Of a stretch of DNA of 64,000 nt, positions 16,567 to 24,795 are shown piece after piece. A program made the position numbers and the translations under genes. Origin of the DNA: Pseudomonas antarctica (GTDB lineage Bacteria > Pseudomonadota > Gammaproteobacteria > Pseudomonadales > Pseudomonadaceae); the NCBI RefSeq assembly GCF_900624995.1, contig NZ_UYXQ01000003.1, positions 124,001 to 188,000 of the forward strand, given 5' to 3'. Positions within the stretch are counted from its first letter, which is position 1. Every line of letters starts with the position of its first letter. The notes below the pieces were generated by a model, which saw nothing but the letters and a program-made list of their open reading frames with translations, was not told where the DNA came from and did not search any database.

Positions 16567-17697
16567 ATGGGCCTGAAACACGCGTTATACCCCTTGGCTT
16601 TTGTGCTGCTGAGCGCGAATGCCTGGGCCGCCGAAGAGTGCCAGCTCAACCTCAGCCAGGCGCAACTGGACTTTGGCCTGATGAACCGCGCCGTGGCGTT
16701 AGTCCCCGCGCCTGAGCGCTTGCTGGGGGAACGGCGTATCAGCCTGACGCTGAACTGCCCGCAGCCCACCGACATGAGCCTGTTTTATCGCGCACCGGGC
16801 GCCGGGGCCGAGCGTTTTCGCTTTACCGAGCGCGGCAGCTACGGCCTGCGGGTCAGCGAAGCGCTGCTGGACGGCCAGGCGGTGGAGCTGGGTGTGATCG
16901 CAGGCCAGGGGCAGCCGCCCTCCGCTGTCAGCACGCATCTGGCGTGGCAAGCGGACCACGGCCTCGTGCCGATGCGCGCAGGCATGCCGATGACCGGGCG
17001 CAACTTGTCATTGCAGATCGACGCCAGTGCCTGGGCCCGCGAAGACGCCGCGCGGGTGCGCGATGCCGTGACCTGGGAGGTCGCTGGGCTGTTCGACGCC
17101 GTCACTGCCGGGCGCTCGCGGGAACTGCGCCTGCAAGCGCGCTTTGCGCCGGCGGCGTGTACGCCCATCCTGTCCAACGGTGGCCATGTGGAGTTTGGCA
17201 AGCTATCGGTCAGCGACCTGAATCTGGACAAAGACACCCCTCAGGCCCCACGCACCTTGTCGCTCAGTGTGACCTGCGATGGGCCGACCGCCTTCGCCGT
17301 TCGCATGCAGGACAACCGCCAGGGTTCGGCGACCGGCGTCGCCGATGAAAGCACTTATGGATTAGGCCTGGACGCTCGCCAACAGAAAATCGGCCGCTAT
17401 CGGCTGTTGTTCGACACGGATCGCCTCACCGCCGACAACTTCGCCCAAGTCTTTCAAACCCACTCCGCCACCGACCAGGGGCCCTGGAGTAGCGCCAGCA
17501 CAGGCATCGTTGCCGTCGGCGCTAACCGCTACCTGGGTTTTGGCGCTGCATCCGGCAGCACCAGCGGCCCCAGTGCCATTCAAAACCTCAATGCCACGCT
17601 GAGCCTGGAAGCGGTGATTGCGCCCCTTGGCTCGCTGGATTTGAGCAGCGAGGTGCGGCTGGATGGCTCGGGCACTCTCGACATTTATTATTTATAG
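16567..17697 (+). CDS. two-domain DUF1120 protein, probable pilus tip adhesin
   Basis: This 376-residue exported protein starts MGLKHALYPLAFVLLSANAW, with GAGG nine bases upstream. In-frame ATGs at 16552 and 16558 overlap or abut the usher stop and are alternatives. The N-terminal half (about 25-190) has its own cysteine pair (EECQLNL, LTLNCPQP) and no DUF1120 motif. The C-terminal half is a DUF1120 domain (RFAPAACTPILSN, VEFGKLSVSDL, VTCDGPT, GSGTLDIYYL). Receptor-binding domain first and pilin domain last is the layout of two-domain tip adhesins such as FimH. The adhesin role is inferred from this and from its place after the usher. Confidence 0.78.
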   Translation: MGLKHALYPLAFVLLSANAWAAEECQLNLSQAQLDFGLMNRAVALVPAPERLLGERRISLTLNCPQPTDMSLFYRAPGAGAERFRFTERGSYGLRVSEALLDGQAVELGVIAGQGQPPSAVSTHLAWQADHGLVPMRAGMPMTGRNLSLQIDASAWAREDAARVRDAVTWEVAGLFDAVTAGRSRELRLQARFAPAACTPILSNGGHVEFGKLSVSDLNLDKDTPQAPRTLSLSVTCDGPTAFAVRMQDNRQGSATGVADESTYGLGLDARQQKIGRYRLLFDTDRLTADNFAQVFQTHSATDQGPWSSASTGIVAVGANRYLGFGAASGSTSGPSAIQNLNATLSLEAVIAPLGSLDLSSEVRLDGSGTLDIYYL

Positions 17698-17706
17698 GCT
17701 CACACC

Positions 17707-18078
17707 ATGAAACCGTTTCTGATGGCTTTGCCCCCCCGGGCATGCCTGGCCACAGGTTTTGCGGCCCAAGCAGCCTCCACCGTTGACCTGAGGGTCTGCG
17801 GGTTGATCACGCCCAGTGCCTGCGAGCCCAGCGTGTCCAATGGCGGTGTGTATCCCCTCGGCTCAACCACGTCCTCTGGTTGGGCCCCGACAAGCCTGCT
17901 GTCGAACGCCTTCCTCACGTCGTTTACTTCCGTGCCCACGGGGCTGACGCCGACACCGATACAACAATTGAACGCAGACCTGCAGATCACGCCGACCATC
18001 GCCGCTGCCAGCACGCTGCCGCTGACAGAACAGATGCCCATTGAGGGTTCCGTGACCCTGACCATGAAGTACTTATAG
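17707..18078 (+). pseudogene. internally deleted DUF1120 gene
   Basis: This 123-residue frame keeps the N-terminal motif (STVDLRVCGLITPSACEPSVS) and the C-terminal half-motif (PIQQLNADLQI, EGSVTLTMKYL) of DUF1120 proteins. It lacks about 85 residues in between, including the YGK strand, the second conserved Cys and the DNR loop. A second Cys appears only eight residues before the conserved first one (V-C-G). It has no frameshift, so a short protein could still be made, but a normal pilin fold is unlikely. Its nearest match in layout is the following gene. Confidence 0.7.
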
Positions 18079-18088
18079 GAACTGAATC

Positions 18089-18739
18089 ATGAAAATCTTG
18101 TTGAGCGCTTTAACCGCCGGCGTGTGGCTGACCAGCCTGTCTGCGGCCCACGCCGCGTCCACCGCCGAGCTCACCGTGGGTGGGCTGATCACGCCCATGG
18201 CCTGCACGCCTGTGTTGTCCGCTGGCGGGTTGATCGACTTCGGCAAGATCTCTCAGAAGGACCTCAACCAGACCACCGGCACCCGGTTGCCGCTTAAATC
18301 GCTGACGCTGACCGTCAGTTGCAATGCCCCTGGCCGTTACGCCTTGCGCATGCGCGATAACCGCGACGGCACCGCCCATGTCAACAGCGAGATCTATTAC
18401 GGGCTGGGGCTGGACAGCGCGGGCAACAAGCTCGGTGTGTACTCGGTGAAGTTCGATCCTAAGCAAACGGTGGCCGATGCCTTGCCGGTGACCTACGGCA
18501 CCGAATCGACCACCGGCGGCGTAGCGTGGCGCACATCCAACACCCAGCCCATCGACATCGGCTCCAAGAGTTTACTGGGCTTTACCGATGTGGTCGGCAG
18601 CACCGCCGGACCGTCGGCGATCAAGAACCTGACCAGCACCCTGACATTGGAAGCGGTGATCAACGCCAAGCAGAACCTGGACCTGAGTGTGGAGACGCCC
18701 ATGGACGGCTCCGCCACGTTGGAAGTGGTCTACCTCTAG
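18089..18739 (+). CDS. DUF1120 pilus-subunit-like protein, last gene of the operon
   Basis: This 216-residue exported protein starts MKILLSALTAGVWLTSLSAA and shows STAELTVGGLITPMACTPVL, LIDFGKISQKDL, VSCNAPG, DNRDGTA and DGSATLEVVYL. Its C-terminal region (GSTAGPSAIKNLTSTLTLEA) closely resembles that of the two-domain protein at 16567 (GPSAIQNLNATLSLEA), suggesting recent shared ancestry. It ends in a CTAG shared with the stop codon of the convergent MFS gene. Confidence 0.87.
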   Translation: MKILLSALTAGVWLTSLSAAHAASTAELTVGGLITPMACTPVLSAGGLIDFGKISQKDLNQTTGTRLPLKSLTLTVSCNAPGRYALRMRDNRDGTAHVNSEIYYGLGLDSAGNKLGVYSVKFDPKQTVADALPVTYGTESTTGGVAWRTSNTQPIDIGSKSLLGFTDVVGSTAGPSAIKNLTSTLTLEAVINAKQNLDLSVETPMDGSATLEVVYL

Positions 18740-20007
18740 CCCTGGAGTTTTTCGCTGGTGACCTGCACATACAACGCACGCCCGGCACCGAGCCCGGCGA
18801 TGATCGCGCCCAGCCCGATCACTGCGAAGATCCAGCCCACGGCGTTCCAGCCGCCGGTCCAGTCATGCACCAGGCCGACCGCGAACGGGCCCATGGAGGC
18901 CAGGGTGTAACCAATGCCCTGGGCCATGCTCGACAGGTTCGCCGCCACGTGGGAATCGCGCGAGCGCAGCACGATCAAGGTCAGCGCCAGGCTAAAGGTG
19001 CCGCCCTGGCCCAGACCCAGCAGGATCGCCCAACCCCACAAGCCATCAAGTGGGGCATACAAGCAACCGAACAGGCCGCCAAGGGTCAGCAACATCACCA
19101 CCACGATGGCCAGGCGTTGGTCCTTGCCACGCGTAGCCAGCCAGGGCGCGGCGAGGGAACTGGCCAATTGCACGATCACTGAACCGGACAGCACCAGCCC
19201 CGCCTCGGTCGCTGTGAGACCGCGGCCAATCAGAATAGAAGGCAACCAACCAAACACGATGTAGGCCAGTGAGGACTGCAGGCCCATGTACAAGGTCACC
19301 TGCCAGGCCAGTGGGTCACGCAGCAAACCTTTCACGCGGTAGGCAACTTGATGCGCGCCGTGTTTGTGCCCCACTTGCGGCAACCAGAACAGCGCCGCCG
19401 CCAGCGCCGGCAGGATCCAGAAGCCCAGGCCGAAGGTCCAGCTGTCGCCAAAATACTTGCTCAGGGGCACCGTCGAGCCGGCCGCCAACGCGGCGCCCAG
19501 GCACAGCGCCATGGTGTAGACGCCCGTCATGGTGCCGGCGTGTTTGGCGAAGTCACGCTTGACGATGCCCGGCAGCAACACGCCGATGATGCCGATGCTC
19601 GCACCGGCGATCAGGCTGCCGGCGAACAGACCGACCTCGCCGAAGGAGCTGCGCAGAATGATCCCGGCCGCCAACGTCAGCAAAATCCCCAGTACCACCC
19701 GCTCGGCGCCGAAGCGCCGCGCCAGGATCGGTGCCATCGGCGCAAACAGCCCCAGGCACAACACCGGCAAGGTGGTCAGCAGACCGGCTTTGGCGGCTGA
19801 CAGCCCCAGGCTTTGTGAGACTTCGGCCAGCAATGGCGACAGGCTCGACAGCGCCGGGCGCAGGTTCAGCGCCACCAATATCAAGCCCAACAGCAACAGC
19901 CACGGCCGCATGACAACCGGCGGTGTGTGCTGCACCACGTCGTCGTCGACTTCAGCGTCAATCAGCAGCGCTTTGAGTTCGGTGGTGCTTTTGACTTCAA
20001 GGTTCAT
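18736..20007 (-). CDS. MFS transporter, CynX/NimT family
   Basis: This is a 423-residue integral membrane protein with about twelve hydrophobic segments. The first follows a charged N-terminal tail of about 34 residues. LNLRPALSSLSPLL after the first helix is typical of the CynX/NimT (cyanate/2-nitroimidazole) branch of the major facilitator superfamily. The substrate is unknown. The gene overlaps the upstream GntR regulator by 11 bases, so the two form an operon and the regulator probably controls transporter expression. Confidence 0.88.
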   Translation of the reverse strand: MNLEVKSTTELKALLIDAEVDDDVVQHTPPVVMRPWLLLLGLILVALNLRPALSSLSPLLAEVSQSLGLSAAKAGLLTTLPVLCLGLFAPMAPILARRFGAERVVLGILLTLAAGIILRSSFGEVGLFAGSLIAGASIGIIGVLLPGIVKRDFAKHAGTMTGVYTMALCLGAALAAGSTVPLSKYFGDSWTFGLGFWILPALAAALFWLPQVGHKHGAHQVAYRVKGLLRDPLAWQVTLYMGLQSSLAYIVFGWLPSILIGRGLTATEAGLVLSGSVIVQLASSLAAPWLATRGKDQRLAIVVVMLLTLGGLFGCLYAPLDGLWGWAILLGLGQGGTFSLALTLIVLRSRDSHVAANLSSMAQGIGYTLASMGPFAVGLVHDWTGGWNAVGWIFAVIGLGAIIAGLGAGRALYVQVTSEKLQG

Positions 20008-20656
20008 TGATCAACTGCCGGCAGAGGGATTTGGCACGTTCCGGGTCTTGATGCTCCACGGCGTCGAGCAGGGCGATATGCAGGTCGAACACGGCCTGGC
20101 GACGCGGTGAGAGGGTCAGGGTCTGGCGCAACTGGGCGCCGACGATGGCGGAGAAATAGTGGTACAGCTCGCTTAAGGCCGGGTTGTGCGCGGCATCCAC
20201 CAAGTGCTTGTGGAACACCAGGTCGGCACTGATATAGGCCTCCAGGTCACCGTGGTACAGCGCGGCGCTGACGCTTAAGGCTTGGCGTAAATTTTTCAGG
20301 TCTTCATCTGTGCGACGCAGCGCCGCGAGCCCGATGGCCTCCACTTCCAGAATCTGCCGGGTCTCCTGCGCCTGCTCCAAGGTGCAGTGGGACAACGCGC
20401 GCATCGCGCCCAACGGGTCGGTCATCGAGCGCAGGTAACTGCCGTCGCCCTGACGGACCTCGATCAAGCCGGAAAAAGCTAATACACGCATGGCTTCGCG
20501 CACGGTGTTGCGGCTGATGCCCAGTTCGGCAGAGAGCTCGGGCTCGGTGGGCAGGCGCTCGCCGACGGCCCATTTGCCTTCAGTGATGCGCCGGCGCAAC
20601 TGCTCCAGGGCCTGGTCGACCAGCGAGCGTTTGATCAGGGGGGCGATGTCTGTCAT
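19997..20656 (-). CDS. GntR-family (FadR subfamily) regulator
   Basis: This 219-residue regulator from ATG 20656 has an N-terminal winged helix (RLPTEPELSAELGISRNTVREAMRVL) and an all-helical FCD effector domain with metal-site-like residues (DLVFHKHLVDAAHNPAL, and a His in FDLHIALLDAVEH). A TTG at 20677 would add seven residues and is less likely. Co-transcription with the MFS transporter suggests that it controls uptake or export of the transporter's substrate. Confidence 0.9.
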   Translation of the reverse strand: MTDIAPLIKRSLVDQALEQLRRRITEGKWAVGERLPTEPELSAELGISRNTVREAMRVLAFSGLIEVRQGDGSYLRSMTDPLGAMRALSHCTLEQAQETRQILEVEAIGLAALRRTDEDLKNLRQALSVSAALYHGDLEAYISADLVFHKHLVDAAHNPALSELYHYFSAIVGAQLRQTLTLSPRRQAVFDLHIALLDAVEHQDPERAKSLCRQLINEP

Positions 20657-20680
20657 GGGTTTTGCACTTTCGTCCAATCA

Positions 20681-20697
20681 TAGGATGAATTTTCCTA
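20681..20697. promoter_or_regulatory. candidate autoregulatory operator of the GntR gene
   Basis: Inverted arms TAGGA and TCCTA are separated by seven bases, 24 bases upstream of the GntR start. The position suits autorepression. It does not fit the common FadR-subfamily core (TGGTNNNACCA-like) well, so the assignment is weak. Confidence 0.3.
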
Positions 20698-20776
20698 CAG
20701 CCTATTCGGAGCCACCTACAAAGGCAACGCACTAGGGTTTTGAAGCGATAAAAGGAACTAAATTTTCGATTGGTAA

Positions 20777-20797
20777 AATTACCCTCAGAGGGTAATT
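20777..20797. promoter_or_regulatory. MqsA operator of mqsRA
   Basis: A 21-base sequence with 10-base perfectly complementary arms (AATTACCCTC and GAGGGTAATT) around a central A, ending 18 bases before the mqsR start. Its core TACCCT-N3-AGGGTA has the same arms-and-spacer layout as the E. coli MqsA site TAACCT-N3-AGGTTA. Autorepression by MqsA is therefore expected. Confidence 0.7.
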
Positions 20798-20815
20798 ATT
20801 GGACTCAGGTGTCTT

Positions 20816-21127
20816 ATGGAAAAGTACACACCTCATTACGATCTGGCGGTGATAAAGGCTGATGTGAGGCGGCTTGGAAAGCGGGCATTTACGCTTGCAG
20901 CAAAGGAAACAGGCTGGCATCTCGGGCTCGACCTCCACGAGATGCAAGAGGTCGTTTTCCAGTTACAGAACAGGATGTTGTACAAGTCGATAACCACGTA
21001 TGCCAATCATCGTGTCTGGCAGGACGTGTACCACATCAACTCCCACGGTCTGGAGATTTACATCAAGGTCACTTACTGCTCAGCCGGTAACCCTCCAGTG
21101 ATCTCCTTCAAGAAGAAGAGCTCATGA
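20816..21127 (+). CDS. mqsR: mRNA interferase toxin MqsR
   Basis: This 103-residue RelE-like ribonuclease toxin of the MqsR family is known in E. coli to cut mRNA at GCU. The residues corresponding to the E. coli catalytic trio are present as Lys57 (MLYKSITTY), Gln69 (VWQDVYHI) and Tyr82 (LEIYIKVTY). The toxin gene comes first, as is usual for mqsRA. It overlaps mqsA by four bases (ATGA). Codon and base use is less GC-rich than the neighbours, consistent with acquisition as a module between the GntR and aap genes. Confidence 0.93.
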   Translation: MEKYTPHYDLAVIKADVRRLGKRAFTLAAKETGWHLGLDLHEMQEVVFQLQNRMLYKSITTYANHRVWQDVYHINSHGLEIYIKVTYCSAGNPPVISFKKKSS

Positions 21128-21606
21128 ACACTCAAGATTGCTTCATCTGCGGTGCGCCCGACGCCATGACGCGTTTCGAAAACCGCAGCGAAACCCTTCG
21201 TGTCAAAGGCATGGAGCGACGTGTCGATAACCTGTCTGGCTGGGAATGCCAGCAGTGCGGCGACGGCATGCACGACCCTGACAGCTCCGATCGGCATAGC
21301 GCGGCCGGTGACGACCTGGTCCACGCCGCGCGAAAAATGATCGGTACCGAGATCAAACGCACACGCCGCAAGCTGCACCTTACGCAAAAAGAAGCAGTGC
21401 AATTGCTGTCCGGCGGCGGCCACAACGCGTTTTCACGCTACGAACGCGGTGAGCTTCTACCCCCCAAACCCTTAGTGCTATTGATGCGGTTATTGGATCG
21501 CTACCCGCATTTGCTCACCGATGCCAAGGCATTGACCGAGGGCGCAGACATGCGCGGGTTCACTCATACCTTGAACACAGCGCATAAGGCGCTAAAGACT
21601 TCCTAG
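21124..21606 (+). CDS. mqsA: antitoxin MqsA
   Basis: This 160-residue antitoxin has an N-terminal zinc domain with Cys6, Cys9, Cys42 and Cys45 (CFIC, CQQC) that should bind MqsR. Its C-terminal HTH (LTQKEAVQLLSGGGHNAFSRYERGE) binds DNA. It is about 30 residues longer than E. coli MqsA, mostly at the C terminus. The protein should repress its own operon at the palindrome upstream of mqsR. Confidence 0.93.
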   Translation: MNTQDCFICGAPDAMTRFENRSETLRVKGMERRVDNLSGWECQQCGDGMHDPDSSDRHSAAGDDLVHAARKMIGTEIKRTRRKLHLTQKEAVQLLSGGGHNAFSRYERGELLPPKPLVLLMRLLDRYPHLLTDAKALTEGADMRGFTHTLNTAHKALKTS

Positions 21607-21617
21607 CCCCAAAAAAT

Positions 21618-21640
21618 AAACCCGGCACCAGGCCGGGTTT
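21618..21640 (-). terminator. intrinsic terminator of the aap operon
   Basis: AAACCCGGC and GCCGGGTTT form a nine-base-pair stem with a five-base loop. On the minus strand the stem is followed by ATTTTTT, so it ends transcripts coming from aapP. It could also act weakly on mqsRA from the other side. Confidence 0.85.
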
Positions 21641-21657
21641 ACCGTTTCAAGCATTGA

Positions 21658-22422
21658 TCAATGCAAGATTTGACTCAAGAACAACTGGGTCCGCTCATTC
21701 TGCGGGTTGTCGAAGAAGTCATTCGGTGCCGCCTGTTCGACGATCTCACCTTTGTCCATGAAGATCACGCGGTTGGCCACGGTGCGGGCGAAGCCCATTT
21801 CGTGGGTCACGCACAACATGGTCATGCCGTCTTCGGCCAGGCCGATCATGGTGTCCAGAACCTCTTTCACCATTTCCGGGTCCAGCGCCGAGGTCGGCTC
21901 ATCGAACAGCATGATTTTCGGCTTCATGCACAGCGCACGGGCAATCGCCACGCGCTGTTGCTGGCCGCCGGACAGTTGCCCCGGGAACTTGTGGGCCTGC
22001 TCCGGAATGCGCACGCGCTCAAGATAATGCATGGCAATTTCTTCGGCCTTGCGCTTGGGCATCTTGCGTACCCACATCGGCGCCAGCGTGCAGTTCTGCA
22101 GGATGGTCAGATGCGGGAACAAGTTGAAGTGCTGGAACACCATGCCGACTTCACGACGGATCGCTTCGATCTGCTTGAGGTCGTTGGTCAGTTCCACGCC
22201 ATCGACCACGATGCGGCCCTGCTGATGCTCCTCCAAACGGTTAAGGCAGCGGATGGTGGTGGACTTGCCCGAACCCGACGGGCCGCACAGCACGATGCGC
22301 TCGCCCTGCTTGACGTTGAGGTTGATGTCTTTCAACACGTGGAACTGGCCATACCACTTGTTCACGCCCTGCATCTGGATAATGCCTTCAGGGCTCACAG
22401 GCTGTTTGATCGCTTCGCTCAT
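21658..22422 (-). CDS. aapP: general amino-acid ABC transporter ATPase
   Basis: This 254-residue ABC ATPase powers uptake of polar L-amino acids through AapQM. The motifs are Walker [11 protein letters not shown]-loop [12 protein letters not shown], signature LSGGQQQR, Walker [15 protein letters not shown], and the switch His in CVTHEMGFA. This is the polar amino-acid (HisP/GlnQ-like) subgroup. It is the last gene of aapJQMP, 11 bases after aapM, and is followed by an intrinsic terminator. Confidence 0.95.
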   Translation of the reverse strand: MSEAIKQPVSPEGIIQMQGVNKWYGQFHVLKDINLNVKQGERIVLCGPSGSGKSTTIRCLNRLEEHQQGRIVVDGVELTNDLKQIEAIRREVGMVFQHFNLFPHLTILQNCTLAPMWVRKMPKRKAEEIAMHYLERVRIPEQAHKFPGQLSGGQQQRVAIARALCMKPKIMLFDEPTSALDPEMVKEVLDTMIGLAEDGMTMLCVTHEMGFARTVANRVIFMDKGEIVEQAAPNDFFDNPQNERTQLFLSQILH

Positions 22423-22433
22423 AACAACAACTC

Positions 22434-23531
22434 CTAACGCTTGTGGCCTGTGTCGAGCTTACGTTCCAAATGAACGGAATAGCGCGACATACCAAAACAG
22501 AAAATCCAGAACACCAAGGCGGCGAACACGTAGCCTTCAGTGGCCATGCCCAACCATTTAGGGTCGGCGGCGGCTTGCTTGACGCTGTTGAGCAGGTCGA
22601 ACAGGCCGATGATGATCACCAGGCTCGTGTCCTTGAACAGCGCAATAACCGTGTTGACGAGCCCCGGAATCACCAGCTTCAGGGCTTGCGGCAGAATCAC
22701 CAGGCCCGTGCTGCGCCAGTAACCCAGCCCCATCGCCGCAGCCGCTTCGTACTGACCTTTAGGAATCGCCTGCAAGCCACCGCGCACCACTTCAGCCACG
22801 TAGGCCGACTGGAACAGGATCACGCCGATCAGCGCCCGCAGCAGCTTGTCGATGCCCATGCCTTCGGGCAGGAACAACGGCAGCATCACCGAGGACATGA
22901 ACAGCACCGTGATCAACGGCACGCCGCGCCAGAATTCGATGAAGGTCACGCAGATCACACGAATCGCCGGCATGTTCGAACGCCGCCCCAAGGCCAGCAC
23001 AATGCCCAACGGCAAGGCGCCGGCAATGCCGACAGTGGCGATGACCAGCGTCAGCATCAAGCCGCCCCACCGGTTGGTGGGCACGTTGGTCAGGCCGAAG
23101 ATGCCGCCGTGCAGCAGGAAGTAGGCGATGATCGGGTATAGCACCAGAAAGCTCAGCCCGTAGATCGCCTTGCGTTGAAAGCGCGAGATGAACAACGGTG
23201 CCACGCCGACGATGGCCAGCCACACGGTCAGGTCTACACGCCAGCGCAGATCGCCCGGGTAGTAGCCGTACATGAACTGCCCGAAGCGCTGTTGGATAAA
23301 CACCCAGCAGGCGCCCTCCTTGGTGCAATCGGCGCGCGTTGTGCCGACCCAATTGGCGTCCAGGATCGCCCAGTGCAAAATAGGCGGCACGACCAGATAG
23401 ATCAGGTAAAACGCAAACAACGTCAGCAGGGTATTAAGCCAACTGGAGAACAGGTTGGCGCGCATCCAAGCCATCGGCCCGAAGACTTTATTCGGCGGCG
23501 GCATGTCAGGTTTAAACGTATGCGTAGTCAT
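22434..23531 (-). CDS. aapM: general amino-acid ABC transporter permease AapM
   Basis: This 365-residue inner-membrane permease has a long N-terminal region with hydrophobic segments and a C-terminal HisM-like permease domain. The EAA loop reads [23 protein letters not shown]. The long periplasmic insert before the permease domain (residues about 55-130, with a Cys pair in [10 protein letters not shown]) is typical of AapM/YhdY rather than HisM. It forms a heterodimer with AapQ and starts ten bases after the aapQ stop. Confidence 0.93.
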   Translation of the reverse strand: MTTHTFKPDMPPPNKVFGPMAWMRANLFSSWLNTLLTLFAFYLIYLVVPPILHWAILDANWVGTTRADCTKEGACWVFIQQRFGQFMYGYYPGDLRWRVDLTVWLAIVGVAPLFISRFQRKAIYGLSFLVLYPIIAYFLLHGGIFGLTNVPTNRWGGLMLTLVIATVGIAGALPLGIVLALGRRSNMPAIRVICVTFIEFWRGVPLITVLFMSSVMLPLFLPEGMGIDKLLRALIGVILFQSAYVAEVVRGGLQAIPKGQYEAAAAMGLGYWRSTGLVILPQALKLVIPGLVNTVIALFKDTSLVIIIGLFDLLNSVKQAAADPKWLGMATEGYVFAALVFWIFCFGMSRYSVHLERKLDTGHKR

Positions 23532-23541
23532 GCTGGTTTCC

Positions 23542-24723
23542 TCACCGCTCGATCAGCGCAATGCGCTTGTTGTACCAGTTCATCAGCAGGGAAATGCTGA
23601 TGCTGATCGCCAGGTACACGCTCATGGTGATGGCAATGACCTCGATAGCCTGGCCGGTCTGGTTGAGCACCGTGCCAGCAAACAGTGAAACCATTTCCGG
23701 ATAACCGATACCGGCGGCCAACGACGAGTTTTTCGCCAGGTTCAGGTACTGGCTGGTCAGCGGCGGAATGATCACCCGCAGAGCCTGCGGGATGATGACC
23801 TTGCGCAGTGTCGGCCCAGGGCGCAGGCCCAAGGAACGTGCGGCTTCGGTCTGGCCGTGGCTGACAGACATAATGCCCGAACGCACGATCTCGGCAATAA
23901 AGGCGGCTGTGTAGACGGTAAGCGCCAGGGTCAGCGCCAGCAGTTCAGGGATCAATACCCAGCCATCAACAAAGTTGAAGCCTTGCAGTCGGGGCATTTC
24001 CCAGCGCAGCGGCGCGCCGAAGATCAAGGCACACAACGCCGGGATGACGACAAGCAGCGCAAGCCCCACCCAGAATTTGTGGAAGGGTACGCCGGTCGCT
24101 TCGAAGCGTTTGTTGGCCCAACGCGCCATCAACACGATTGCCACAATGGCCACCACCATACTGACCATAAACGGCCAGAACCCGTCAGCGGCCAGCGCGG
24201 CCGGCATATTCAGTCCACGGCTGCTGACAAAGAAGGTGTCGCCGAAGTTATGGCTGTTGCGCGGCCCCGGCATGGTCAGGAACACCGCGAAGTACCAGAA
24301 CAGGATCTGCAGCAGCGGCGGGATGTTGCGGAACACTTCCACATACACCGTCGCCAGCTTGTTGATCATCCAGTTCGGGGACAGCCGCGCCACGCCAATG
24401 ATGAAGCCGAGCAGGGTCGCCAGGACCACGCCGATCACCGTCACCAGCAACGTATTGAGCAGGCCGATCACAAAGACGCGGGCATAACTGTCCGATTCGG
24501 TGTAGTCGATCAAGTGCTGCGCGATGCCGAAGCCGGCACTGCGCTCAAGAAAGTCAAAACCCGAGGTGATGCCCCGGTGCTGAAGGTTGGTCTGGGTATT
24601 GTCGAAGAGGTACCAGCCCAGCGAGATCACCGCCACAATCGTGATGATCTGGAAGAGCCACGCACGCACTTTGGGATCGCTGAAGCTGAGCTTCTGCTTG
24701 GGTGCGCCGATTTGATTTTGCAT
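23542..24723 (-). CDS. aapQ: general amino-acid ABC transporter permease AapQ
   Basis: This 393-residue permease starts MQNQIGAPKQKLSFSDPKVR and has the characteristic LQHRGITSGFDFLERSAGFGI segment of AapQ/YhdX. The EAA loop is EIVRSGIMSVSHGQTEAARSLGL. A long stretch between helices (about residues 185-245) is also typical. It lies downstream of aapJ across a gap containing a strong hairpin. Confidence 0.93.
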   Translation of the reverse strand: MQNQIGAPKQKLSFSDPKVRAWLFQIITIVAVISLGWYLFDNTQTNLQHRGITSGFDFLERSAGFGIAQHLIDYTESDSYARVFVIGLLNTLLVTVIGVVLATLLGFIIGVARLSPNWMINKLATVYVEVFRNIPPLLQILFWYFAVFLTMPGPRNSHNFGDTFFVSSRGLNMPAALAADGFWPFMVSMVVAIVAIVLMARWANKRFEATGVPFHKFWVGLALLVVIPALCALIFGAPLRWEMPRLQGFNFVDGWVLIPELLALTLALTVYTAAFIAEIVRSGIMSVSHGQTEAARSLGLRPGPTLRKVIIPQALRVIIPPLTSQYLNLAKNSSLAAGIGYPEMVSLFAGTVLNQTGQAIEVIAITMSVYLAISISISLLMNWYNKRIALIER

Positions 24724-24752
24724 GAAGTGCCCCGTAAATAATGGAACAGAAC

Positions 24753-24781
24753 ATCACCCGGTGGTTGGCCCACCGGGTGAT
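24753..24781 (-). promoter_or_regulatory. intercistronic hairpin between aapJ and aapQ
   Basis: ATCACCCGGTGG and CCACCGGGTGAT form a perfect 12-base-pair stem with a five-base loop, without a T tract. In binding-protein-dependent transporter operons such hairpins typically stabilise the binding-protein mRNA, so AapJ should be made in excess of the membrane components. Confidence 0.75.
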
Positions 24782-24795
24782 AGAACCATCAACGA

